A stretch of DNA of 6,418 nucleotides from Omnitrophica bacterium RIFCSPLOWO2_01_FULL_45_10b (GCA_001804205.1 MHFM01000042.1:1-6418); one strand, 5' to 3'. Positions 1-5,421 are shown, numbered from the stretch's first letter. Notes: generated by a model from the letters alone, not told the origin. Made by a program: numbers and translations.

Positions 1-32
1 TGTCGGCAGGGGTTCAAATCCCCTTGGGGACG
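1..32 (+). tRNA. tRNA 3' end, probably tRNA-Glu (5' part outside window)
   Basis: The T-arm is complete: stem AGGGG (8-12) pairs with CCCCT (20-24) around the loop TTCAAAT (13-19). The 3' acceptor strand TGGGGAC (25-31) follows, with discriminator G at 32. From memory of bacterial tRNAs, a GTCCCC-type acceptor, this T-stem and G73 match tRNA-Glu closely. The anticodon lies outside the window, so the isotype is inferred. The next bases are CAT, so a full CCA tail is not encoded and would be added enzymatically. Confidence 0.8.
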
Positions 33-35
33 CAT

Positions 36-69
36 AAAAAATCCCGTAACTTTTGTTGCGGGATTTTTT
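36..69. terminator. Bidirectional intrinsic terminator after the tRNA
   Basis: Bases 36-50 pair with 55-69 around a TTTT loop, giving a 15-bp stem with a single G-T wobble. The stem is flanked by six A on the left and six T on the right. It would end tRNA transcription on the plus strand and could also stop minus-strand transcripts arriving from the structured region to its right. Confidence 0.9.
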
Positions 70-90
70 ATTTGTTTTATGAATGGCGGA

Positions 91-293
91 TTTTGCCGTA
101 GAGGAACGTCAAGTTCCTCACGGCAGGTACTTGCGCACATAATCGTAGGTGACGTCAAAGTCGCCACGATTAGTACTGGCGCATTGGCGCCTGCATTAGC
201 GCAAGTGCAAATCCTGAAGCGAAGGCCAATCAAGGCCGACCCCACAGGGGCGGCAAAAGCCCGGCGGAGTGCCGAAAGCATTAAGCTTTCGGC
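91..293. other. Highly folded intergenic element of unknown class (candidate ncRNA or palindromic repeat)
   Basis: This stretch is nearly all hairpins and is visibly more GC-rich than its flanks. Hairpin 1: 95-99 with 120-124 and 101-107 with 113-119, bulged A100, loop GTCAA. A 10-bp stem (127-136 with 199-208) encloses hairpin 2 (141-146 with 166-171 and 148-153 with 160-165, bulged A147, loop GTCAAA) and hairpin 3 (178-182 with 187-191). Then come 224-227 with 234-237, 240-243 with 247-250, and a perfect 9-bp stem 271-279 with 285-293. TTTTGCCG (91-98) can alternatively pair with CGGCAAAA (251-258), closing most of the element. A 93-codon frame (79-360) crosses it but has no recognisable domain and no ribosome site, so it is probably a by-product. 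A plus-strand RNA could end at the T6 run 306-311; a minus-strand one at the terminator 36-69. No known RNA family was recognised. Confidence 0.5.
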
Positions 294-311
294 CCTTGGG
301 GACACTTTTTT

Positions 312-509
312 ATGTGGACTGCTTTTAATTAATTTCCGTTGCTCAAATTCCTCCCGATGAAGAATTATTTCTTTATTACATTAGTTTCGTTCTCATGAAA
401 ATCAAAAGTTCGAAATGCAAGAAGTTAATCGGTGAAGTCAGATTTTTTTAGATTAGACTTGTTATAAATTGAGTAAGGAGTAAAATAATACCGACGAAAA
501 ATTTGAATT
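312..509. other. Intergenic spacer upstream of the first leader
   Basis: This AT-rich stretch has no plausible gene on either strand and no strong hairpin. The only signal I can support is the weak promoter candidate near its right end (459-486). Confidence 0.5.
459..486 (+). promoter_or_regulatory. Weak promoter candidate for the otsA leader
   Basis: A TTGTTA box (459-464) and a TAAAAT box (481-486) are 16 bp apart. Transcription would start near 493, just ahead of the leader hairpin at 513. TATAAA at 463-468 is an alternative -10 but lacks a good -35. The call rests on box similarity only. Confidence 0.35.
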
Positions 510-609
510 GGGTCCAGGTAAGTTTACCTGGAGGTTAAGCAATTTAACGATGGTCGGGCCGCCATCTGAGCATTGGAATAAATCCCTATGTTCAGATGGC
601 GGTTTTTTT
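510..609 (+). promoter_or_regulatory. Leader element copy A: candidate cis-regulatory attenuator of otsA
   Basis: The leader begins GGGTC. A hairpin follows (513-520 with 525-532, loop AGTT), then GG, a 14-base linker that can form a small hairpin (534-538 with 544-548), the core GATGGTCGGGCCGCC (549-563) and an intrinsic terminator (558-609). The same architecture with an identical core lies upstream of hflK at 5339. The upstream hairpin differs between copies by paired changes (C515-G530 here is T-A there), which supports an RNA structure. GATGG (549-553) can pair with CCATC (562-566), which would prevent the terminator. This suggests a switch, but the trigger is unknown and I recognise no known riboswitch class. 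Confidence 0.6.
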
Positions 610-636
610 ATGTCTAAAATCAAAAAACTCTTATGA
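550..636 (+). CDS. Candidate 28-residue leader peptide overlapping the otsA start
   Basis: A frame starts with ATG in the conserved leader core, reads Met-Val-Gly-Pro-Pro-Ser-Glu, runs through the terminator and ends at TGA (634-636), overlapping the otsA ATG (633) as ATGA. GGAGG at 530-534 lies 15 nt upstream, rather far for a ribosome site. The copy before hflK also begins Met-Val-Gly-Pro-Pro-Ser, and the single base that differs across that stretch is a synonymous Pro codon change (CCA/CCG). In its favour, otsA has no ribosome site of its own and could be reached by translational coupling. Against it, the same conservation is explained by RNA structure, and the C-terminal parts differ. Expression is inferred. 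Confidence 0.35.
   Translation: MVGPPSEHWNKSLCSDGGFFMSKIKKLL
558..609 (+). terminator. Intrinsic terminator of leader A
   Basis: The 11-bp stem 559-569 with 592-602 is perfect. It extends inward by 570-573 with 588-591 and again by 575-577 with 583-585, and is followed by seven T (603-609). It stands 23 bases before otsA, so expression of the enzyme requires read-through or a regulated antiterminated state. Confidence 0.85.
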
Positions 637-2858
637 AAATTACGCTTCGTTTGATCGTTTCTCTCCTATTAGGGACTGCGCTTGTCGTCTTTCTTTTTTC
701 CTACATTCAGACACAGGCCGAAGAAAAGAAATTGAATGAAGATCTCGGGCTGAGAGCAAAGCTAATTACCAAGAGTTTTAAAGAAGCAGTCGAGCCATTT
801 CTCGATATTACAGAGCGCCCCGACAGAATCAAACAATTCATCGGCAAATTCAAAGGCCATGTCCGCTTGATCGGTATTTTGGTCTATTTAAAGGAGGGCA
901 CGTTCGTTACCGTTCCTGATGAATTATCGCAGAAAGAAATGTTTAAAAATGAGCTGACGGAATCTATTGAGAAAAATGAACCCATTGAGAGCGTGGGCAA
1001 ATGGGATGATAAAAAGATTCACTTTTACGCGATTCCCTTGGAAAAAGATAGTTTGATCGTCGGTTCTTTAGGTGTGATTCATGACCGAAGTTATATCATC
1101 CAAAGAGTCATGGAATCCTGGAAACGAATGGCTGTTACGTTTTCAATTTTAGCGTTCATTCTTTCCGTGACGACCTTGATGATTATACGGTGGAGTGTTA
1201 CCGGACCCATAGCAAGAATTTCAGAATGGGTCAAAAAAGAAAGACTTGGAGATACTTCTCTTACGCCGCACCAGCTTCCCGAACAGGGAGATGTAAAGAA
1301 ACTCTTTTTTGAAATTACGCGTATGGCCTCAAGCTTAAAAGCAGCAAAGCTTGACCTCGTTGAGCAAACGAGATTGAATCAATCGGGTGAATCCAGGTGG
1401 ACCAAAGAGCGGCTTAAAGATTATCTTCGTTCCAAACTGGGCGAGGCCCCTCTTTATGTCATTGCAAACCGTGAGCCTTATATCCACAGAAAAAATGGAA
1501 ATGGGAAAGTTGAATGCATTGTCCCGGCAAGCGGTGTTGTTACAGCGCTAGATCCGGTCTTGCAGGCAACCGGAGGTGTTTGGGTTGCGCATGGTAGCGG
1601 AAATGCAGACCGGGAAACCGTAGACAAACACAACAAACTTTCAGTTCCTCCTTGGAATCCAACCTATTCGCTTAAGCGTGTTTGGCTGAGCGAAGAAGAG
1701 GAGAAAGGCTATTATTATGGTTTTGCAAATGAAGGGCTTTGGCCTCTCTGTCACATCGCACACGTCCGGCCGGCTTTCAATATCTCGGATTGGGATCAGT
1801 ATAAAGGCGTCAATCAAAAGTTTGCCGACTCATTGCTTGAGGAACTCGACTCGCGTTCACCGCTCATTTTAATTCAAGACTATCATTTCGCACTTCTTCC
1901 AAAAATGATCAAAGAAAAAAGGCCTGATGCGAAAGTTGCCATTTTCTGGCATATCCCTTGGCCGAACCCGGAAGCCTTCGGGATATGTCCATGGCAGGAA
2001 GAGATTTTGGATGGCATGCTTGGGAGCGATTTGATCAGTTTTCATACGCAATTTCATTGCAATAATTTTCTGGATACGGTAGACCGGGTTTTGGAATCTC
2101 GTATTGATTGGACAGCTTTTGGCGTCACGCGTGAAGGAAAAACAAGTTATGTGCGCCCGTTTCCCATCAGTGTTTCTTTTGCATCAAATGAAGAAAAAAT
2201 TATTCAAGAACCACAAAAAAAGAAGGAACTTTTAAAAAAATATGGACTGGAAGGTAAAAACATTGGAATCGGTGTTGACCGGATAGATTATACCAAAGGA
2301 CTGCTTGAACGATTTAAAGCCATAGGAAGAACTCTCGAAAAGTATCCTGAACTGCAAGGTAAGCTGGTTTTTGTTGAGCTGGGGGCTCCTTCCAGAACCT
2401 TAATTCCTACTTATCAAAATCATCTTTCTGAAATTGAAAAATTGGTGTCTGCAATTAACAGTCAATATGGTTCCAAGGATTATCAACCCATTCTTTTTTT
2501 AAAAGAACATCATCATCAGAAAACCATCCGACAATTTTATCAGATTGCAGATTTTTGCCTTGTGAGTTCGCTCCATGACGGAATGAACCTTGTCGCCAAA
2601 GAGTTTATTTCAGAAAGGCATGATGAAGACGGCGTTTTGATTTTGAGCCGCTTCACCGGCGCAAGCCATGAACTGAAAAGCGCCCTGATCATTAATCCTT
2701 ACGATATTGAGGAAACAGCCGAGGCCATTCATCAAGCGCTTTCCATGCTTCCCGAAGAAAAACAAGAACGGATGAAACGATTAAGGAATCAAGTTCAAGA
2801 TCAAAATATTTATCGCTGGGCAGCGGAACTCATCACAGAACTTGTAAAGTCATTTTAA
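633..2858 (+). CDS. otsA: Membrane-anchored HAMP-domain trehalose-6-phosphate synthase (GT20)
   Basis: A 741-residue two-part protein. The N-terminus is sensor-like: membrane helix about 6-24, extracytoplasmic segment about 28-165, second helix about 166-186, then a HAMP-like linker about 187-245. Residues 272-741 are a GT20 glycosyltransferase, which joins glucose from a nucleotide sugar to glucose-6-phosphate to give trehalose-6-phosphate. Landmarks are ANRE (278-281), GGVW (314-317), QDYH (415-418), HIPWP (440-444), GVDRIDYTKG (547-556, with the Arg/Lys that bind the donor), and DGMNLVAKE (649-657). The GG loop of classic OtsA after the first strand is SGVV here (300-303), so acceptor or donor choice may differ; a related GT20 such as glucosylglycerol-phosphate synthase is possible. 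Plain OtsA is about 470 residues, so the extra 260 form the membrane sensor. Only ATG 633 is usable, since TAA (615-617) lies in frame upstream; there is no ribosome site. An otsB relic starts 2 bases after the stop. Confidence 0.9.
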   Translation: MKITLRLIVSLLLGTALVVFLFSYIQTQAEEKKLNEDLGLRAKLITKSFKEAVEPFLDITERPDRIKQFIGKFKGHVRLIGILVYLKEGTFVTVPDELSQKEMFKNELTESIEKNEPIESVGKWDDKKIHFYAIPLEKDSLIVGSLGVIHDRSYIIQRVMESWKRMAVTFSILAFILSVTTLMIIRWSVTGPIARISEWVKKERLGDTSLTPHQLPEQGDVKKLFFEITRMASSLKAAKLDLVEQTRLNQSGESRWTKERLKDYLRSKLGEAPLYVIANREPYIHRKNGNGKVECIVPASGVVTALDPVLQATGGVWVAHGSGNADRETVDKHNKLSVPPWNPTYSLKRVWLSEEEEKGYYYGFANEGLWPLCHIAHVRPAFNISDWDQYKGVNQKFADSLLEELDSRSPLILIQDYHFALLPKMIKEKRPDAKVAIFWHIPWPNPEAFGICPWQEEILDGMLGSDLISFHTQFHCNNFLDTVDRVLESRIDWTAFGVTREGKTSYVRPFPISVSFASNEEKIIQEPQKKKELLKKYGLEGKNIGIGVDRIDYTKGLLERFKAIGRTLEKYPELQGKLVFVELGAPSRTLIPTYQNHLSEIEKLVSAINSQYGSKDYQPILFLKEHHHQKTIRQFYQIADFCLVSSLHDGMNLVAKEFISERHDEDGVLILSRFTGASHELKSALIINPYDIEETAEAIHQALSMLPEEKQERMKRLRNQVQDQNIYRWAAELITELVKSF

Positions 2859-2860
2859 AA

Positions 2861-3118
2861 ATGAAATCACTTGATCAACACCATCAAAATCATTTTTTCG
2901 ATACTTGGAATAAATCGAAAAGCAATCTTAAAGAATATCATCTCATGATTTTTTTTAGATTATGACGGGACGCTTACCCCTATTGTGAATAACCCTTCAA
3001 AAGCTTTCCTCCCACCCTTAACCAAACAGCTTATTAAAGCTCTTATCGAGCTTCCGGGCGTGGAAATCGTCGTAATCAGTGGCCGCCTCTATCTGAAATC
3101 AAGCGGCTCATAAGTCCT
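2861..3118 (+). pseudogene. otsB: Truncated, frameshifted trehalose-6-phosphate phosphatase
   Basis: ATG 2861 lies 2 bases after the otsA stop. The frame reads about 31 residues and then shifts in a run of eight T (2949-2956), ending at TGA 2963-2965. In the next frame it gives LDYDGTL (from 2955), the HAD-phosphatase motif I with its nucleophilic Asp, and later VVISGR (3069-3086). Removing one T restores continuity. Directly after SGR a missing C in CGCC(C)TC (near 3087) shifts it back; PLSEIKRLIS then reads on to about 3116. This order matches the first 85 or so residues of OtsB, normally about 240-260 long. The cap and remaining HAD motifs are absent and the text changes to antiporter sequence. 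The gene would have dephosphorylated the product of its neighbour. It cannot make an active enzyme as it stands. Confidence 0.85.
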
Positions 3119-3781
3119 TGTAGTCGTTTCCGTTTTGTTAATAGCTGCATACTGGTGGCTTCATTTGCTTAAGTGGCCAGTCGGGAAAGGTTGGATTGCA
3201 TTGCATTGTACGGCCTTGCCATTGTTTTTATTTTTTATTTATTTGAACGCTTAACGCACGTCCATATAGAAATTTTACTGCCGGCTTTCGCGTTTGGTTG
3301 TATCTTGAACAACCCGGCTCACACAATCGAATTGCCCAAGCACTTATACGAACACACTCATCTTGAGCCAGAAAAAGGCTTGGCGCATCTCTTTGATCGT
3401 TTTATTAAGTTGGCTTTTATGTTCTTAGTCGGATGTTCGCTTCCTAAAATTAATATGGAAGGAATTTCTATTGGGATGACGGTCTGGCGCGTGATTATCT
3501 TGACTGTATTAGCCAACCTTGGGAAATGTTTTCCGGCACTTTGCTATCGAAATGAGGCCAGCCTTAAACAAAGATTGGCATTGAGTATTGCTATGTTTCC
3601 GCGTGGTGAAGTAGGGGCAGGAGTTCTCCTCGTAGCGTTAAATTATGGTTTTACCGAAACCGCAACAACGCTTTCGATCATGAGTCTAGCGCTCAATCTG
3701 CTTTTAACGGGCGTATTTATTTCCGCAGTCATTCAGCTCATTTCACACAAAGCAAACGGTGAAGTATTAATGTCCAGTTAG
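3114..3781 (+). pseudogene. 5'-truncated, frameshifted cation:proton antiporter (Na+/H+ exchanger family) remnant
   Basis: From 3114 one frame encodes a membrane helix (VLVVVSVLLIAAYWWLHLL), continuing to GWIAL at 3189-3203. Here ATTGC is duplicated (3195-3204), so the frame shifts. Deleting those 5 bases joins it to YGLAIVFIFYLFERL and the rest, ending at TAG 3779-3781. A GTG at 3173 opens 202 codons but is very unlikely to be a real start. The remaining helices, the FDRFIKLAFMFLVGCSL segment (3392-3442) and the PRGEVGAG motif (3599-3622) typical of CPA-type antiporters identify the family. Only roughly the C-terminal half survives, since such proteins usually have 380 or more residues and 12-13 helices. 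It abuts the otsB relic with no intergenic space, so a deletion probably removed the end of otsB and the start of this gene. Confidence 0.8.
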
Positions 3782-3840
3782 AAAGCAAGGATAATGGCCA
3801 AGTTTTGCACAGTAAAAGAGTTAAGAGTTTTTAGTCTCTC

Positions 3841-3919
3841 GAAACTTGGACAAACTGGACAGTTTCTCCCATAAGAAACTACTGCGTCGCCACGGACCAA
3901 AGAAGTCCGTGTGCGCCGC
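3841..3919. other. Cluster of inverted repeats downstream of the antiporter remnant
   Basis: AGTTTCT (3861-3867) has two possible partners: GAAACT upstream (3841-3846) and AGAAACT downstream (3874-3880, 7 bp, loop CCCATA). Right after is a longer hairpin: CACGGAC (3891-3897) with GTCCGTG (3905-3911), extended past a bulged T3912 by 3888-3890 with 3913-3915 and 3884-3886 with 3917-3919. No T run follows, so it is not an ordinary terminator. It could be a degraded insertion-sequence end or an RNA structure. The rest of the 3782-4208 gap holds a doubtful minus-strand frame and the pfkA promoter. Confidence 0.45.
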
Positions 3920-3931
3920 TGCAAGATTCCC

Positions 3932-4186
3932 CTACGGTGTACTTTCTAGTTGGTCGGGGATTGCCTTGAAGTAGCCCTCTCGGGCGAGCCATAACTGATG
4001 GATATGATGAAGGGATTCGATTATAATATCGAGCAATTGTCCCGATGGGACGCCGGTTCCAAAGATTCCCAAGGATACCATTATCTCATTTAAGTGAATC
4101 AAAAATGGACACTCTTCCTCCTTTCGCCAAATTTTTGTCCCCAATGCGAAGCCTGATATTATGGATATTCCTCTAAATTCGAACAA
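3932..4186 (-). CDS. Doubtful minus-strand open frame, unrecognised
   Basis: An 84-codon frame starts at TTG (4184-4186) and ends at TAG (3932-3934); beyond that stop the same frame stays open to TAA at 3821-3823. It is the only sizeable frame in this gap and is not the shadow of a larger gene. The translation has mixed hydrophobic and charged stretches and looks protein-like (for example GVPSGQLLDIIIESLHHI), but I recognise no family. It has no ribosome site at the start, and the pfkA promoter lies inside its first codons on the other strand. It may be a relic of an inserted gene or chance. Confidence 0.15.
   Translation of the reverse strand: MFEFRGISIISGFALGTKIWRKEEECPFLIHLNEIMVSLGIFGTGVPSGQLLDIIIESLHHIHQLWLAREGYFKAIPDQLESTP
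4135..4162 (+). promoter_or_regulatory. Promoter candidate for pfkA
   Basis: TTGTCC (4135-4140) and TATTAT (4157-4162) are 16 bp apart, and TGA directly before the -10 box makes it an extended -10. Transcription would start near 4169, leaving a leader of about 58 bases before the pfkA ATG. Confidence 0.5.
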
Positions 4187-4226
4187 CGAAACAAGAAAGA
4201 ATGCTTAATTGCCCGAGGTAAAAAAT

Positions 4227-5213
4227 ATGAACCCTGTTAATTCTATAAAAAGAATCGGGCTTTTAACAAGCGGGGGCGATGCTCCGGGAATGAATGCCGC
4301 TATTCGCTCTGTTGTTCGGATGGGTTATCATTTGGGGATAAAGACTTATGGCGTGATGCGTGGTTACCAAGGCCTTCTTTCCGGAGGATTTAAAGAATTA
4401 GGGCCTAGAGATGTTTCAAATATTATTCATAGAGGAGGGACCATCCTTAAAACATCTCGTTGCGCAGAATTTAAAACTAATTCGGGTTTAAAAAAAGCAA
4501 AACTTAATCTGGATAAAAAATTGCTTGATGGTTTGATTGTGATTGGCGGCGACGGTACTTATCGCGGCGCTTATGAGCTTTCAAAAGTTTGGTCAGGTCA
4601 AATTATTGGCGTGCCAGGAACCATTGATAATGACCTTTACGGAACTGATTTTACAATTGGTTATGATACGGCCGTAAATACGGCGCTTCAAGCGATTGAT
4701 AAGATTAGGGATACGGCAGAATCTCATGAGCGAATGTTTCTCGTTGAAGTAATGGGCCGTGAGGCCGGTTTTATTGCCTTGGATGTGGGAATATCGGGAG
4801 GCGCAGAGGACGTTTTACTTCCGGAAATAAAAACAAATCTTAAATCGATTTCGAAACATCTATATCAAGCAAGGGAAGCTGGAAAAACCAGCAGTATTAT
4901 CATTGTGGCGGAAGGCGATGAAGAAGGAGGCGCTTTTCAAATTGCCGAGAAATTAAAGCAATTAAGCGGCAATGAATATCATGTGGTAGTCCTAGGGCAT
5001 TTGCAAAGAGGCGGTACTCCGACGTCTTCTGACCGGAAATTGGCGACAGAATTAGGCGCTTTTGCACTATTGCAAATGATCGAAGGTAAAAATAAAGTGG
5101 CGGTCGGCAGGTTAAGAGGTGTTCTTTCAACAACATTGCTTTCCCAAACGTGGAAAAGGAAAAAGCCTCTTGATCCATTTCTTTTGAAACTTTTACCCAT
5201 TTTAGCAAAGTAA
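4227..5213 (+). CDS. pfkA: ATP-dependent 6-phosphofructokinase
   Basis: Cytoplasmic enzyme of 328 residues (usual length about 320) that phosphorylates fructose-6-phosphate to fructose-1,6-bisphosphate, the committed step of glycolysis. Motifs in order: LLTSGGDAPGMNAA (12-25, nucleotide site), GGDGTYRGA (107-115), PGTIDND (130-136, catalytic Asp134), MGREAGF (176-182), VAEGDEEGG (227-235) and GHLQRGG (257-263). Gly after GGD and Gly in PGTIDND (rather than Asp and Lys) mark the ATP-using, not the pyrophosphate-using, type. ATG 4227 is chosen because GAGG (4215-4218) sits 8 bases before it; an in-frame TTG at 4209 would add six residues but lacks a ribosome site. It appears to be transcribed alone. 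The C-terminal 25 residues, rich in Lys and Leu, look less typical than the core. No strong terminator follows the stop. Confidence 0.95.
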   Translation: MNPVNSIKRIGLLTSGGDAPGMNAAIRSVVRMGYHLGIKTYGVMRGYQGLLSGGFKELGPRDVSNIIHRGGTILKTSRCAEFKTNSGLKKAKLNLDKKLLDGLIVIGGDGTYRGAYELSKVWSGQIIGVPGTIDNDLYGTDFTIGYDTAVNTALQAIDKIRDTAESHERMFLVEVMGREAGFIALDVGISGGAEDVLLPEIKTNLKSISKHLYQAREAGKTSSIIIVAEGDEEGGAFQIAEKLKQLSGNEYHVVVLGHLQRGGTPTSSDRKLATELGAFALLQMIEGKNKVAVGRLRGVLSTTLLSQTWKRKKPLDPFLLKLLPILAK

Positions 5214-5252
5214 AATGAAATGATTTCTTTCAAAGCTTGAGTTGGACCATAT

Positions 5253-5279
5253 TTGACAGATTGATTGAAGGAGTATCAT
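5253..5279 (+). promoter_or_regulatory. Upstream promoter of the hflK leader (P1)
   Basis: A consensus TTGACA (5253-5258) is 15 bp from TATCAT (5274-5279), a short but possible spacing. A near-copy of the same arrangement follows 30 bp downstream. Confidence 0.45.
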
Positions 5280-5282
5280 CTC

Positions 5283-5310
5283 TTGACATATCCTGATTAA
5301 GAGGTATCAT
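5283..5310 (+). promoter_or_regulatory. Downstream promoter of the hflK leader (P2)
   Basis: A consensus TTGACA (5283-5288) is 16 bp from TATCAT (5305-5310). Transcription would start near 5317, about 22 bases before the leader's GGGTC, so the leader would be close to the RNA 5' end. This is the best promoter in the window. Confidence 0.65.
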
Positions 5311-5338
5311 TTAAAAATCACATTCTTGAAATGAAACA

Positions 5339-5421
5339 GGGTCTAGGCATTAGCCTAGAGGAGCTTTATTGATGGTCGGGCCGCCGTCTGATTTTTCAGA
5401 TGACGGCTTTTTTGTTTTTTT
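5339..5421 (+). promoter_or_regulatory. Leader element copy B: candidate cis-regulatory attenuator of hflK
   Basis: Same plan as the leader upstream of otsA: GGGTC, a 7-bp hairpin (5342-5348 with 5353-5359, loop ATTA), GG, a shorter 9-base linker, the identical core GATGGTCGGGCCGCC (5371-5385) and a terminator. GATGG (5371-5375) can pair with CCGTC (5384-5388), an arrangement that excludes the terminator. The core keeps C5384 although this base is mismatched in the terminator stem, which suggests selection on the core itself. Function is inferred from the paired copies; no known RNA class was recognised. Confidence 0.6.

Noticed and set aside
79..360. Open frame of 93 codons on the plus strand
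   Set aside because: It overlaps a region explained by nested hairpins, lacks a ribosome site and has no recognisable domain; other frames across the same stretch are also largely open.
549..612. Leader as a known riboswitch (fluoride, guanidine, ZTP and preQ1 were considered)
   Set aside because: Apart from GATGG, which also occurs in fluoride riboswitches, the diagnostic conserved segments of those classes are absent.
1869..2057. Minus-strand open frame inside otsA
   Set aside because: It is fully covered by the conserved QDYH-HIPWP coding region of the GT20 enzyme, so it is a shadow.
3173..3781. Antiporter remnant as an intact 202-residue gene starting at GTG 3173
   Set aside because: The same family's helix is encoded upstream in another frame and is joined by a 5-base duplication, so the GTG is an artefact of the frameshift.
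4900..5233. Two minus-strand open frames over the end of pfkA
   Set aside because: They lie antisense to conserved PfkA motifs and show no domain or ribosome site.
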